Assembly (NCBI RefSeq): GCF_963675165.1
Contig: NC_087379.1
Coordinates: forward strand, 3,414,201-3,478,200
Length of the DNA stretch: 64,000 bases
Direction: 5' to 3'
DNA from: Halichondria panicea
Lineage: Eukaryota > Porifera > Demospongiae > Suberitida > Halichondriidae
Part shown: positions 37,926-48,164 of the stretch, piece after piece
Layout of the letters: every line of letters starts with the position of its first letter
How positions within the stretch are numbered: position 1 is the stretch's first letter
Made by a program: the position numbers and the translations under genes
The notes under the pieces: model-generated
Databases searched by the model: none
The model's input: only the letters and a program-made list of their open reading frames with translations
Told to the model about the DNA's origin: nothing

Positions 37926-39636
37926 CTTCAGGAAAGCTATATGTAGGTATAAAGATGTATGAAGTAGAAATTATGTACAATGTTATGTAGGTATTGTAGC
38001 CTTGTTCCCGGTCCAGGTTCAAAAGAGGGCCTGGTACGTATTTCATGGGTGACAGTGCAGTACCCAGAATTATCATAATCCGGACCCTTTTAGTCCGAAA
38101 CCTCGCAAATCCAGACAAAATGGCAAACTGAAAAAGAGGAGGGGCTGTCAGTAGAATAGACTATTGTGCATGCGCAATTTAACTTGCTTTGCTGAATCAG
38201 CAAAAAAACTGCTCATTACAATGGCTACTGCAAAGAAAACAAAGAGAAAGCTCACAAGACTCACTGTATTGGAGAGAAAGTTGAGATAAAGACTATTCTA
38301 GCTAGCAGCTTCCCTTCTAGCCACAGTAATAATTATCATAATACATGTACAAAAGTGTCTTCGTTAATGATATTCATAATCAATTAATGACATACAGAAA
38401 TTTCATGTATATGGATGGGGTCTGGTCTGGCTCTATTCGGATTAGCAAAGTTCTACTGTAGTCATTTCCAAATGAGTTCCGTGACGCTATGGCTTAATGT
38501 GGCCAGAATAGGCTGTCGTATGGTCGGAATGTCTGAGCTTGGTTCCGTACAGGTTATGGCAAGTCTTTGTGCCTCCAACTGCTGTTTACGAAGACATTCC
38601 AACCATACGGCAATTGCCTTCTCAGTCAATACAATACAGGGCCATATTAAAGCCACTGGAGACAAAAATATTTACTTCTAGTAAACAGATTAGTTTACGG
38701 TATAATTTTATGTTCGTAGCACGATATTACTCAGATTCTGGCCGTATTAGAAGCGCAGTTTTCTATCACACATGCAATAGGTAAGGCCCACTTTCAACAG
38801 CGTAAAAATTGGGTACAGGGAAAGAGGCAAGAACAGAAAAAGGAGAGGTTGAGAAGGAGGCTAACTATTCTTATTTTGCATTCACAATAACGATGGTCCT
38901 GTATTAGGCCACTCCAAGTGATACTCTGGTTTCTGGTCCTGAGGTTTCTCTAATTTCATGTGGGCGGGCGGCTTTTCTCATGATGTCATTATTGATTTCA
39001 CCTTATGAATCATTTTGCAAATGAACATCTTATTTTGTACCACATGGACCATTCGCGTATGCGTAGTAGAATACCGTATAATCTGGTTAGTAAGCGCATG
39101 CACGAAAAGAGCAGGCCTCTATGCGCCTATTATCCAGATGCGCTTATAGAGATTAACCACGCCCATGACATTTCAATGAAGCAAATCTCCATTAGCTAGC
39201 TCGATCGTTTGTCTGCAAGAAGTCTATAGTCATATCTGACAGCAGTAACACAACTACCGGTAGTGAAAGAGACTTAATATCTATATAAAGTGTGGAGACC
39301 AGTTGTTGGGCAGAGAACTGTGCAGAAAACTATGCGCCTTCTATCAAGGCTCTTGGTCTGCTAACCAGTATGCGCCTATTTGTTGACGTGCGCCTATTAA
39401 CCAGTAGTGAGATAGAAATCCTAAAAATCCAGATCTGATGCGGGCGGTGGGCCAGAAACCAGAGTATCACGAGGTGCTGTTTTCAAGCTCCCGACTAGTA
39501 AAATGATTATTTATTCAATAATATGAACGTAATCACAAGAATGTCGCGAAGATTCACTTACTACATTTCCGATAAAAATTTACACCTAACGCTTATTATC
39601 CACAAATGTGCAGAGCACTTTGCACATAATTATTAC
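37926..39636. other. Repeat-rich stretch left of the retrotransposon
   Basis: No convincing exon was found. Contents are an imperfect palindromic region at about 38440-38760 (CGTATGGTCGGAATGTCT against AGACATTCCAACCATACG), a remnant of the 1-kb foldback family near 38830-38870, and a 550-bp inverted-repeat element at 38919-39469. Confidence 0.55.
38919..39469. repeat. Inverted-repeat element
   Basis: The termini TGATACTCTGGTTTCTGG and CCAGAAACCAGAGTATCA are perfect inverted repeats. The interior has repeated TGCGCCTATT motifs (GCGCCTATTATCCAG, GCGCCTATTAACCAG). It has no coding capacity. Confidence 0.8.
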
Positions 39637-39884
39637 TGTGGTATCCTTACGACATGGAACTAACATTAAGATAAAGACTTGTGATTCCGTAAATACTGTA
39701 CTGTAAACCTGTGATTCCGTAAATACTGTGTTGTGTTAGTTCTAGTGGTTTCATGTTCTTATTTAGTCATTTCTGTACTATATATTGTTCTAGAAGGTTC
39801 TTTCTAGTATTGTTTTTGTATAAATAGCCTGTGTATTTTGTATGTATCAGAGTTCTGATTTAATGAATTATTGAAGTTATCTCA
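39637..39884 (+). repeat. 5' LTR, 248 bp
   Basis: It starts TGTGGTATCC and ends TTATCTCA. It differs from the 3' LTR only by 4 extra bases (TATA in ACTATATATTG) as far as I can see. TATAAATA at 39819-39826 is a plausible promoter. A 20-bp direct repeat, TGTGATTCCGTAAATACTGT, occurs twice (39680 and 39710). Confidence 0.97.
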
Positions 39885-39885
39885 C

Positions 39886-39898
39886 TGGCGACAAGGAT
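39886..39898 (+). other. Primer-binding site of the retrotransposon
   Basis: TGGCGACAAGGAT begins one base after the 5' LTR. The leading TGG fits pairing with the CCA end of a tRNA primer. Which tRNA is not determined. Confidence 0.7.
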
Positions 39899-39921
39899 TG
39901 TGGATCAAGTAGCCTACAGCA

Positions 39922-42900
39922 ATGGCAGCCACACACTATGGAACTCTCAACAATTACAGACCAGACCAAGAGTCTATCAAGACCTACCTGGATCAGGTAG
40001 ACCTCTACTTCACGGCGAATACAGTCCCTGATGATAAGCAAGTACCTATTCTCCTCAGCTCCATTGGTGCAACGACCTACAGTCTTCTATGTGACTTGCT
40101 TGCACCTGAGGCTCCCAAATCGAAGACAAAGGGAGAAATATTTGCTGCACTACGGAAGCACTACGAACCGACACGAGCGGTGATCGCAGAACGTTTTCAT
40201 TTTCAAAAAAGGGATCAAGTCCCTGACGAATCTTTAGCAGAATACGATGCAGCTCTACGCAAGCTGGCAACACACTGCAATTTTGGGGCGTATCTCACTG
40301 AAGCCCTACGTGACCGTTTCGTTGCAGGACTCCGAAGCGAAGCAATGCAAAGAAGACTATTAGCCGAAACAGAACTTACTTTGAAGAGAGCAATGGAAAT
40401 CGCACAGGGAATGGAAGCAGCAGAAAGCAACACCAGAGCACTCAAGGCCAGCAACCCCTCCATCAAGAGCATACAAAGCAAAAGGAGACCGCAGCCAAAC
40501 CAACCTTGTTACCGCTGTGGAAAGTCGAATCACTCTGCAGCTGATTGCCGTTTCAAGGATGCAGAGTGTCACTCATGTGGAAAGCAGGGACACATAGCAC
40601 CAGCCTGCCGCTCCAACCCACCCTCTCAGTTCAAGAAGACAGAGAAGAGACGATTCAAAACTCACCTAGTGGAACCAGATGGGAACAGCTCGACTGACTC
40701 AGAAGCTGACACTTACCACCTATACCGATTGACCGAGCCTTCTACACAGCCGATCACTGTTACAGTCAAGATCGAGGATACTCCACTCAAGATGGAAATC
40801 GATACCGGAGCTGCAATATCTATTATCTCTGAGGCCACCAGAAAGGCCAAGTTCTCTAAATTCAAGCTGCGTAAGTCAAATATTTTGCTAAAGACATATA
40901 CAGATGAGGCTATGATGGTAACGGGTCAGATTAATGTGTGTGTTAATTATGGAGAACAGGTGGCTCGGCTGGTGCTGGTGGTGGTTGCTGGAAGTGGACC
41001 AAGTCTTTTTGGACGCAATTGGCTGAAGTACCTCCAGTTGGACTGGAAATGTATTGCAACTGTCAAATCTCCCCCTGCAGGTACACTAAAGAATTTGTTA
41101 CACGAATACGATTCATTGTTCAAGGACGAGTTAGGTACTGTGACCTCACACAAAGCCACTCTCAGAGTACGGCCAGATGCTACTCCTCGGTTTTTCAAAC
41201 CACGTCCTGTTCCTTATGCAACCAAAGAGGCTATTGGAGATGAATTGGACCGCATGGAGCAACAAGGTATCATCCAGAAAATACCTAGCAGTGACTGGGC
41301 AGCACCGTTGGTCGCAGTTCCCAAGAAAGACGGACGTTTTCGACTCTGCGGCGACTATAAAGTGACTATCAACCAAGACCTTGAAGTTGATCAGTACCCC
41401 TTGCCTAAACCCGAAGACCTATTCGCAACACTAGCAAATGGCTCCCTTTTCACTAAGCTTGATTTGTCACAAGCGTATCTACAGGTCGAACTCGATAAGG
41501 ACTCTACCAAATACGTGACTATCAACACCCATCAAGGGTTATACCAGTTCAGCCGACTTCCTTTTGGCGTGGCGTCAGCCCCAGCAATATTCCAAAGACT
41601 GATGGACACCATCCTACGTGGAGTGCCTCACATTATCTGCTACTTAGACGATCTGTTGATAACAGGAGTGGATGAAGAAGACCACCTACACAATCTGGAG
41701 CAAGTCCTCAAACTTTTTACGGAACACGGGTTGCGATTGAAGAAGGAAAAATGTATCTTTTTGGCCAAGTCGGTAGAATATCTTGGTCATCAGATCAGCA
41801 AAGAGGGAATCCAAGCTCTTCCAAGTAAAGTTGATGCTATTGCACAGGCTCCAGAACCAAAGAATGTTCAAGAACTTCGCTCCTTCCTCGGGTTGCTGAA
41901 CTACTACGGAAAGTTCATCAAGAATCTCTCTAGCATCCTTTACCCAATCAACCAACTTCTGCAAGCGAGTCATAAGTGGGAATGGACACAGGAATGTCAG
42001 GAAGCTTTTACAGAAGCAAAGAAACAACTTACATCATCTGATGTGCTCACCCACTATGACCCGGACCTACCAATCAACATGGCTGCGGACGCATCAGCCT
42101 ACGGCATTGGAGCCGTTATTTCTCATGTACTACCAGACGGGGCTGAGAGACCAATCTGTTTTGCTTCACGCACGCTAACAACAAGCGAACAAAACTATGC
42201 TCAACTCGAGAAAGAAGCACTGGCATTGGTATTTGGTACCAAGAAGTTTCACCAGTATTTGTATGGCAGGAAATTCACGTTAATCACTGATCACAAACCT
42301 CTGACAGCTATATTTGGCCCAAAGAAAGGAATACCGTCCCTAGCAGCTGCTCGTCTCCAACGTTGGGCAATTTTTCTCTCAGGTTATGATTACAATATCC
42401 AATTCAAGCCCACTCAAGCACACAGCAATGCTGATGCATTATCACGTCTCCCCTTGCCAGTACAAGATTCGTACGAAACGGCTGACATTAATGCTATTCA
42501 CACTTTCAATGTGGCTCAAATCGAAGCTCTTCCTGTAACATCTCAGCAGGTGCAGACGGCTACCCGACGTGACCCAACCTTAAGCAAGGTGTTAAAGTAT
42601 GTCAAATCAGGATGGCCACAGAAAGTGACACCGGATCTACAACCATATTTCAACCGCCGTCTTGAAATTGGCATCGAAAGTGGTTGCTTGATGTGGGGAA
42701 TTCGCACAATCATTCCACAGAACCTGCATGCAAAGACCCTTCGTGCTCTCCATGAGAACCACCCTGGAATGTCCCGAATGAAGGCTATTGCCCGCAGTTA
42801 CGTGTGGTGGAGTGGACTCGATAAAGACATCGAAAACCAAGCAAAAGCGTGCCTATCGTGCCAGGAACAAGCCTCTAAACCTGCAGTAGCACCACTCCAT

Positions 42901-43866
42901 CCTTGGGTTTGGCCAAACAGCCCATGGAAAAGGATCCATATTGACTACGCTGGTCCATTCTTGAACAAAATGTTTCTAGTGGTTGTAGACGCCCATTCCA
43001 AGTGGCCAGAAGTGATTCAGATGTCTTCCACTACGTCTCAAAACACGATCGAGGCACTGCAAGCACTATTTGCTCGGTATGGACTACCAGAACAGATTGT
43101 TTCCGACAATGGTGCACAATTCACATCCCAAGAATTTAGCGATTTTGTTCAAGCCAATGGCATAAGACACATACGAAGTGCTCCATACCATCCCTCCACG
43201 AACGGCCAAGCTGAACGATTTGTACAAACGTTCAAAAGAGCCATGAAAGCTGGAGAGAGAGAAGGACTGAGTTTGAAAACAAGATTGGCTCAGTTTTTAC
43301 TGTCATACCGCTCAACTCCACATGCTACCACTAACGTCTCACCGAGTGAACTGTTCCTTCAAAGAAAAGTACGTACACGATTCGATCTCCTCAAACCAAA
43401 CACAGAGGGAAACGTATCTGACAAGCAGATGAAACAGAAACAGCAACATGACAAACATGCTAAACCAAGGACGTTCTCTGTTGGTCAACAAGTAATGCTC
43501 AAAGATTTCCGAACAAACGGCACATGGCTTCCAGGAAGCATTGTACAACAGACAGGACCAGTATCTTACAAAGTGGAAATTGGTGATGGCAGGATACTAC
43601 GTCGACATATCGACCACATACGTGATAGAACTCATTCTCTTTCCACCACCGAGTCGTCACAAGACGATATAACAAATCCAAACGATTTCGACGATACGGC
43701 AGCTCACAAGGATTTGCAAGATTTTGAAGTTTCCCCTGATCAGTCAACTGATCCGTCTCCGACCCCACCTGATGAGTCACCCTCGACTGGTGCATTAACA
43801 GCTCGACAATATCCGCAAAGAAATCGCAACAGGCCTGATCGATATGGTGGGTACACTAACATTTAA
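39922..43866 (+). CDS. gag-pol: Gag-Pol polyprotein, Ty3/Gypsy
   Basis: One frame of 1314 aa with no stop or shift between gag and pol. Domains in order: gag capsid-like region (about 1-190); two CCHC zinc knuckles (from 196, CYRC and CHSC); aspartic protease with DTGA at 294; reverse transcriptase with YLDD at 574; RNase H starting near the DAS at about 722; integrase with an HHCC zinc finger (about 944-985), D1008, D1062 and E1098 (35 residues between the last two), then a GPVSYKVEI GPY/F-like module near 1210. No chromodomain is seen. All catalytic residues visible by eye are intact. Because gag and pol share one frame, Gag excess cannot come from frameshifting; it must arise by processing or another route. 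The start is the first ATG after the primer-binding site. Confidence 0.98.
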   Translation: MAATHYGTLNNYRPDQESIKTYLDQVDLYFTANTVPDDKQVPILLSSIGATTYSLLCDLLAPEAPKSKTKGEIFAALRKHYEPTRAVIAERFHFQKRDQVPDESLAEYDAALRKLATHCNFGAYLTEALRDRFVAGLRSEAMQRRLLAETELTLKRAMEIAQGMEAAESNTRALKASNPSIKSIQSKRRPQPNQPCYRCGKSNHSAADCRFKDAECHSCGKQGHIAPACRSNPPSQFKKTEKRRFKTHLVEPDGNSSTDSEADTYHLYRLTEPSTQPITVTVKIEDTPLKMEIDTGAAISIISEATRKAKFSKFKLRKSNILLKTYTDEAMMVTGQINVCVNYGEQVARLVLVVVAGSGPSLFGRNWLKYLQLDWKCIATVKSPPAGTLKNLLHEYDSLFKDELGTVTSHKATLRVRPDATPRFFKPRPVPYATKEAIGDELDRMEQQGIIQKIPSSDWAAPLVAVPKKDGRFRLCGDYKVTINQDLEVDQYPLPKPEDLFATLANGSLFTKLDLSQAYLQVELDKDSTKYVTINTHQGLYQFSRLPFGVASAPAIFQRLMDTILRGVPHIICYLDDLLITGVDEEDHLHNLEQVLKLFTEHGLRLKKEKCIFLAKSVEYLGHQISKEGIQALPSKVDAIAQAPEPKNVQELRSFLGLLNYYGKFIKNLSSILYPINQLLQASHKWEWTQECQEAFTEAKKQLTSSDVLTHYDPDLPINMAADASAYGIGAVISHVLPDGAERPICFASRTLTTSEQNYAQLEKEALALVFGTKKFHQYLYGRKFTLITDHKPLTAIFGPKKGIPSLAAARLQRWAIFLSGYDYNIQFKPTQAHSNADALSRLPLPVQDSYETADINAIHTFNVAQIEALPVTSQQVQTATRRDPTLSKVLKYVKSGWPQKVTPDLQPYFNRRLEIGIESGCLMWGIRTIIPQNLHAKTLRALHENHPGMSRMKAIARSYVWWSGLDKDIENQAKACLSCQEQASKPAVAPLHPWVWPNSPWKRIHIDYAGPFLNKMFLVVVDAHSKWPEVIQMSSTTSQNTIEALQALFARYGLPEQIVSDNGAQFTSQEFSDFVQANGIRHIRSAPYHPSTNGQAERFVQTFKRAMKAGEREGLSLKTRLAQFLLSYRSTPHATTNVSPSELFLQRKVRTRFDLLKPNTEGNVSDKQMKQKQQHDKHAKPRTFSVGQQVMLKDFRTNGTWLPGSIVQQTGPVSYKVEIGDGRILRRHIDHIRDRTHSLSTTESSQDDITNPNDFDDTAAHKDLQDFEVSPDQSTDPSPTPPDESPSTGALTARQYPQRNRNRPDRYGGYTNI

Positions 43867-43867
43867 C

Positions 43868-43878
43868 AGGGGAAGAAA
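43868..43878 (+). other. Polypurine tract
   Basis: AGGGGAAGAAA lies immediately before the 3' LTR and one base after the gag-pol stop codon. It is the expected primer for plus-strand DNA synthesis. Confidence 0.85.
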
Positions 43879-44122
43879 TGTGGTATCCTTACGACATGGA
43901 ACTAACATTAAGATAAAGACTTGTGATTCCGTAAATACTGTACTGTAAACCTGTGATTCCGTAAATACTGTGTTGTGTTAGTTCTAGTGGTTTCATGTTC
44001 TTATTTAGTCATTTCTGTACTATTGTTCTAGAAGGTTCTTTCTAGTATTGTTTTTGTATAAATAGCCTGTGTATTTTGTATGTATCAGAGTTCTGATTTA
44101 ATGAATTATTGAAGTTATCTCA
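43879..44122 (+). repeat. 3' LTR, 244 bp
   Basis: Identical by eye to the 5' LTR except for a 4-bp TATA deletion. It is followed by the target duplication ATTAC at 44123-44127. Confidence 0.97.
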
Positions 44123-44127
44123 ATTAC

Positions 44128-44664
44128 AAACAAGGAAATGGGTTAGACACGCATAGTAAGATACTCCCCACCTCCTCATGTGCTCCTGTTTTTGTTGACC
44201 GAAATTACTCTATGTCAACTTTTCTCTTTCCCTACTGTGAAGTTAAAACAGCAAAGGACATTGCTTGACTTGGTTATTATGTATCTAAATGCTACATAGA
44301 ATGGCTTCATGCTATGGATAAGCTGTACTGTTCATAAACGTTTGCAGTATAGTCCTTCACACTGCTTTAGTATACTTTTAGACACACCACGGGGCTTGAC
44401 TTCCCACGACTTCATAGTAAGGGCTATTTCTTCTTTAATTTGTTTAGTGATAGTGGCTGAGTTGCTTAGTCGACATTTTAGAGCTAGATTCTCTTAATAA
44501 TCAACATTAAAGTGATCAATTCGCCATTTTTATGTACAGCACACATTGTATGGCAGTCAAGACAGGTAATGAATATGCTGACTATAAATATAAACCTTTG
44601 TAGTTTTAGCCACGTCCTATAACAGTGTTTCAATTTCGTTTCCAATCCGTCTCCTTTTCTATCT
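44128..44664 (+). repeat. Family-E element, second copy
   Basis: The interior (GCAAAGGACATTGCTTGACT, TGCTATGGATAAGCTGTACT, GTTTGCAGTATAGTCCTTCA) matches the family-E element at 45880-46623, and it ends TTTTCTATCTAT, the family-E terminus. The left end abuts the retrotransposon's target duplication. A further reversed terminus, TTTCCTGTATCTATGG, lies at about 44930-44946. Confidence 0.75.
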
Positions 44665-45260
44665 ATGCACACACACACGGTTTATATGCCTCCTGCGACT
44701 ACACCCCAAGGCAAAAATTAATTACCCACAAAACTAAAACTACTAATGGAGTGTATAAAACTTACAGTGCTTTCAGCTGCGTCAACAAAGATATGAACTC
44801 AGTCACGTGACTCTCAGTGAAATTCTGTGTGAATGTATCATGTATACATGTTGTAGATGTAATTGTCAAGCTCTGTATTGATTTTACGTGTAGCTTATGT
44901 GCGCACGTGATCCGTTGCCAATCCCTCTCTTTCCTGTATCTATGGTTTTACATGCCACAAAGTCAATTAAAACATAGGTCTTCATCAGGCTTGTTTCTGG
45001 CCCAACTTTCTCTATTGTAATGCTAGGTTGAAAGAGGGCCTGGGGACAAACCTGATTCAGTAAACTTGTTCACTCAGACTAACAATTATTCCATGCTGCC
45101 CTTTTTTATTGTCTCACTGGGGCCGACTGAGTTCTGTGACAACATAGCTTAATTTGCTTGAGTTGGTCAAGAATAGCTCACACCGAAGCCAATGCAAGTA
45201 TAGGCTATCATCCTGTATAGATGGTACAGGATGAATTTTTACTTTGGCTTCAGTGTGAGG
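44665..45260. other. Unassigned stretch
   Basis: No exon with supporting splice sites was seen on either strand. Apart from the family-E terminal fragment near 44930, the sequence appears unique within the window. Confidence 0.45.
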
Positions 45261-45427
45261 TACCGTATAGCGGGTAATTTTCGGGGGACAAAATATTTGT
45301 GGTTGAGACATTTCGTGGTTGGAGCTTGCACTGCAGGTAAAGGTAGGCAAGGTCGCTTCATTCGTGGGTAAAATATTCGTGGTCAGACCTCCAACCACGA
45401 ATATTTTGCCCCACCCGCTATATGGTA
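45261..45427. repeat. MITE, family G
   Basis: The termini TACCGTATAGCGGGTAATTT and ACCCGCTATATGGTA are inverted. The interior carries AAAATATTCGTGG against CCACGAATATTTT. It is related to the element at 4491-4694. Confidence 0.8.
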
Positions 45428-45440
45428 TTCTTGATAAGCA

Positions 45441-46759
45441 TTATTATGCCTCGGTGTGCATGCGCAAGCGAGGTATACGGTAGTGTGTTTGTGTGTCTGT
45501 CTGTCTAGGTGTGTGTGTAGACTGCTACAGCTGCTCAAGGATGAATGATGTGCAAGTAAGAGTTTCTATAGGCTTCTAGTCATAGATTTTAATTCGTGGA
45601 TTTGCAAAATAATGCTTCGTTCTCGAGTTATGCCTAGTTTTGCTTACTTGGAATGCCATTGCAGCCTTTTCAGAAGAGTGCGTAGCAAAACTTGTTCACC
45701 GAGTGTTGCTACTCTACTTGGTACTGCACTTGAACGCTAGCTATTGGTAGCTGCAAGAATGAGAAGAGAGCTACAAGGCTCTGCTGATACATCCAGACTT
45801 GAACTTTTGGCATCGTAACAACAATTGTGGTCGATCATTACCCACTCTCTTGAGGTTCCCTGTGATTCTGGATTCTACCATAGATAGAACAGGAAAGGGA
45901 TTGGAAACGACCAGGCCGCCCTGTGTCAACGGGTGAAACACTCTGCGTTACGATTTCGTGCTCGAGAATATTTACTGTAGTCAGGTTGTATTTCAACTGT
46001 TTCTAGCTCTCCTATTCACTAGCGGTCACTCGGGGGCTGGGAGGTACTCTAGAGAAGTAAGTTTACACCACTGACAAGCTCTAAGTCTGTTGTCTTTGCT
46101 TTGTTTTTACTTTTTGTTGAGTTTAGCTTGAATTACTCCATATCAACTTTTCTCTTTTCTTTCCCTGCTGTGAAGCCAAAACAGCAAAGGACATTGCTTG
46201 ACTTGGTTATTATGTATCTAAGTGCTATATAGAATGGTTTCATGCTATGGATAAGCTGTACTGTTCATAAACGTTTGCAGTATAGTCCTTCAAACTGCTT
46301 TAGTATACTTTTAGAGACGCCACGGGCCTTGACCTCCCACGACTTCATAGTAAAGGCTATTCCTTCTTGTATAGCATTTATTTGTTTAGTGATAGTGGCT
46401 GCGTTGCTTAGTCGACTTTTAGAGCTAGATTCTCTTTACTTTTTAATAATCAACATTAAAAGTGATCAATTTCACCATTTCTATGTACAGCACATTGTAT
46501 GGCAGCAAGACAGGTAATGAGCCTGCTGACTATAAATATAATCATTTGTAGTTTTAGCCACACTCTATAACGCGGAGTGTTTCACGCAAACATTTTCGTT
46601 TCCCCTCTTACTGTTCTATCCATGATTCTACCTTGCATGCAGCAATTATATAATGCAAAAATGTTTATCATGATACAATGTGTAATGTGTGTATAGTAGC
46701 TTTATGTTATGTAGATTTGGCACCTCCACTGAGGCATCAGCACCCGCGGTGCTTTCATT
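45441..46759 (+). repeat. MITE, family C, carrying nested element E
   Basis: It begins ATTATGCCTCGGTGTGCATG then CAAGCGAGGTATACGG and a GT-rich tract, and ends CTGAGGCATCAGCACC, CGCGGTGCTTTCATT. GCCTCGGTG and CACTGAGGC are the inverted termini. The family-C body is interrupted at 45880 by a 744-bp element with a 9-bp target duplication. The right end falls 27 bp from an exon border of the gene at 46786-48164. Confidence 0.8.
45880..46623 (+). mobile_element. Family-E element, 9-bp target duplication
   Basis: The terminal repeats ATAGATAGAACAG and CTGTTCTATCCAT are inverted copies with one mismatch, and similarity continues inward (GAAACG against CGTTTC, GTGAAACACTC against GAGTGTTTCAC). The element is flanked by GATTCTACC at 45871-45879 and 46624-46632. 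A 9-bp duplication with long terminal repeats fits Mutator-like (MULE) mobilisation. No transposase. Confidence 0.8.
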
Positions 46760-46785
46760 AATTTTAATCATTGACTAAAACATAC

Positions 46786-48164
46786 CCCATCTCTATATCT
46801 AGCAAACTCATAGAGCTCGCAGCACCGATCAACGACCCTTGGCTCAAAGATCAAAAGTCCATCCTGTTTCAACAGGGAAAGGAAGGTAGGCAGGGACACT
46901 GTGCCAACATCCTGATACGGCATATCAACTGGTTTGTGAACACAGTCAGAACACTCAGAAACTAAAGAGAGCAGATACATACAAAGGATCATGTACTTTT
47001 GATTATAGTCAATATTAATTTTTACCAAAATCAGCTGCAGCATCAAACGCCTTCATTCTGTACCAGTCAGAAGGAACTGTGGTATCACCTGCAATTCAAT
47101 ACAGTATGCCGCAAGCATGGGCCAGGGTTTAGTGTATGTATACATGTATATATATTTATATATTACCAGCTAGTGCATGTATAATAAGTATCACTATTTA
47201 CCATGCATGGGCAACAGCATAAAAAATATATACTCCACTTGGTACATGGTGTTGCCATAAAATCCCAGCCCTAGGGCACATTCCTCATAAGGCTGACGAG
47301 GGCACACTGATTTTAATGAAAGCACTGCGGGTGCTGATGCCTCGGTGGGGATCACTGCATGGACACCATCACGTACACCACTTTTTGCTGAGCTGGCACA
47401 GATTATTGACGATGTAAACTAGCCTAAAAAACCAGAAAAACGAACGACAAGCTTGTAGCTACATTGTAATCGCTTTAGTGCAAGACTAGGCTACAAGTAA
47501 CTCGTATTAAGTTGTGAATAGAAACTTTGAGTATACAGATGCTACAAATGTTTCTGAAGAGACTGCAACAGCGGTCACTGTAAGGTTTAGTTCGCAAATG
47601 AATCCAATAAAATGTGGCTAAAAGCCTATAGAAGCTGTTAGTTTACGTCACATTGCAAGTGATGAGCAGTTACAGGTGGAATAGTCAGCTTTACCATATT
47701 TCTCACTGCAAGGCATAATTAATAGCTAGCTAGAAAAAGGAAGGCCTGGGAATGAGGCTACAGTACATGTATAACATTCATACACGTACATTGGCTACTA
47801 GGATTTAACTAACCCACCGGACCCGAGGGCGCAAGTACATGTATTACATATATATGTAATAATTACGGGTCTTCACTCATACCAACGAAGAGTCCAAACT
47901 GGCTTCGTTCGAATGTATTCATCAGCCGTGCTTTTGGAGAAACTTGTAGCTCTAGAATCCTGCTGAAATCCCTGTTGAGACAGTTTCTCATAGCCTACAA
48001 GTACAACATTCGTACAATTAAGTCCTGGCCACTACAAGTAGCATGCACAACCACAAAAGTACCTTGCAATGGAAGGAGTTGTCTCCTGGGTGGTGAGTTT
48101 TGAGAGTTGAGAGCTCACTTCTTCTCCATTGCCACCTCCATACAATGTGGACCATTATCATCAC
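46786..48164 (-). CDS. Five exons of an unrecognised gene
   Basis: The exons 48164-48063, 47994-47883, 47306-47202, 47088-47026 and 46961-46786 join through four GT-AG introns in one open frame (phases 0, 1, 1, 1), about 186 aa. Readable blocks include CKAMRNCLNRDFSRILEL, SPKARLMNTFERSQFGLF, ALGLGFYGNTMYQVEYIFF, VPSDWYRMKAFDAAADF and QDGLLIFEPRVVDRCC. Cysteines are frequent and the GFYGN-containing segment is hydrophobic. I recognise no family. No clear initiator or stop is seen, so it is probably internal to a longer gene; the three terminal exons at 37.4-37.9 kb on the same strand are candidates for its end. Four matching junctions argue against chance. Confidence 0.55.
47317..47719 (-). 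repeat. MITE, family C, in the intron of the unknown gene
   Basis: A reverse copy: it begins GAAAGCACTGCGGGTGCTGA and ends AAGGCATAATTAAT. In gene orientation its 3' terminus ends about 10 bp before the splice acceptor at 47307-47308. Confidence 0.8.

Larger units (their letters stand above)
39637..44122 (+). mobile_element. Complete Ty3/Gypsy LTR retrotransposon
   Basis: The element is 4486 bp, bounded by near-identical LTRs with TG...CA ends and by a 5-bp target duplication, ATTAC, at 39632-39636 and 44123-44127. It holds a primer-binding site, one uninterrupted gag-pol frame and a polypurine tract. The integrase follows reverse transcriptase and RNase H, which is the Ty3/Gypsy (Metaviridae) order. 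There is no envelope-like frame after pol. Near-identity of the LTRs and the open frame point to recent insertion and possible activity. Confidence 0.98.

Noticed and set aside
39637..44122. Endogenous retrovirus with envelope gene
   Set aside because: No open frame follows integrase before the polypurine tract; the stop codon and tract are two bases apart.
47883..48164. Alternative frame in the unknown gene (EKLSQQGFQQDSRATSFS)
   Set aside because: It looks protein-like but hits stops after joining to the next exon, whereas the other frame stays open across all four junctions.
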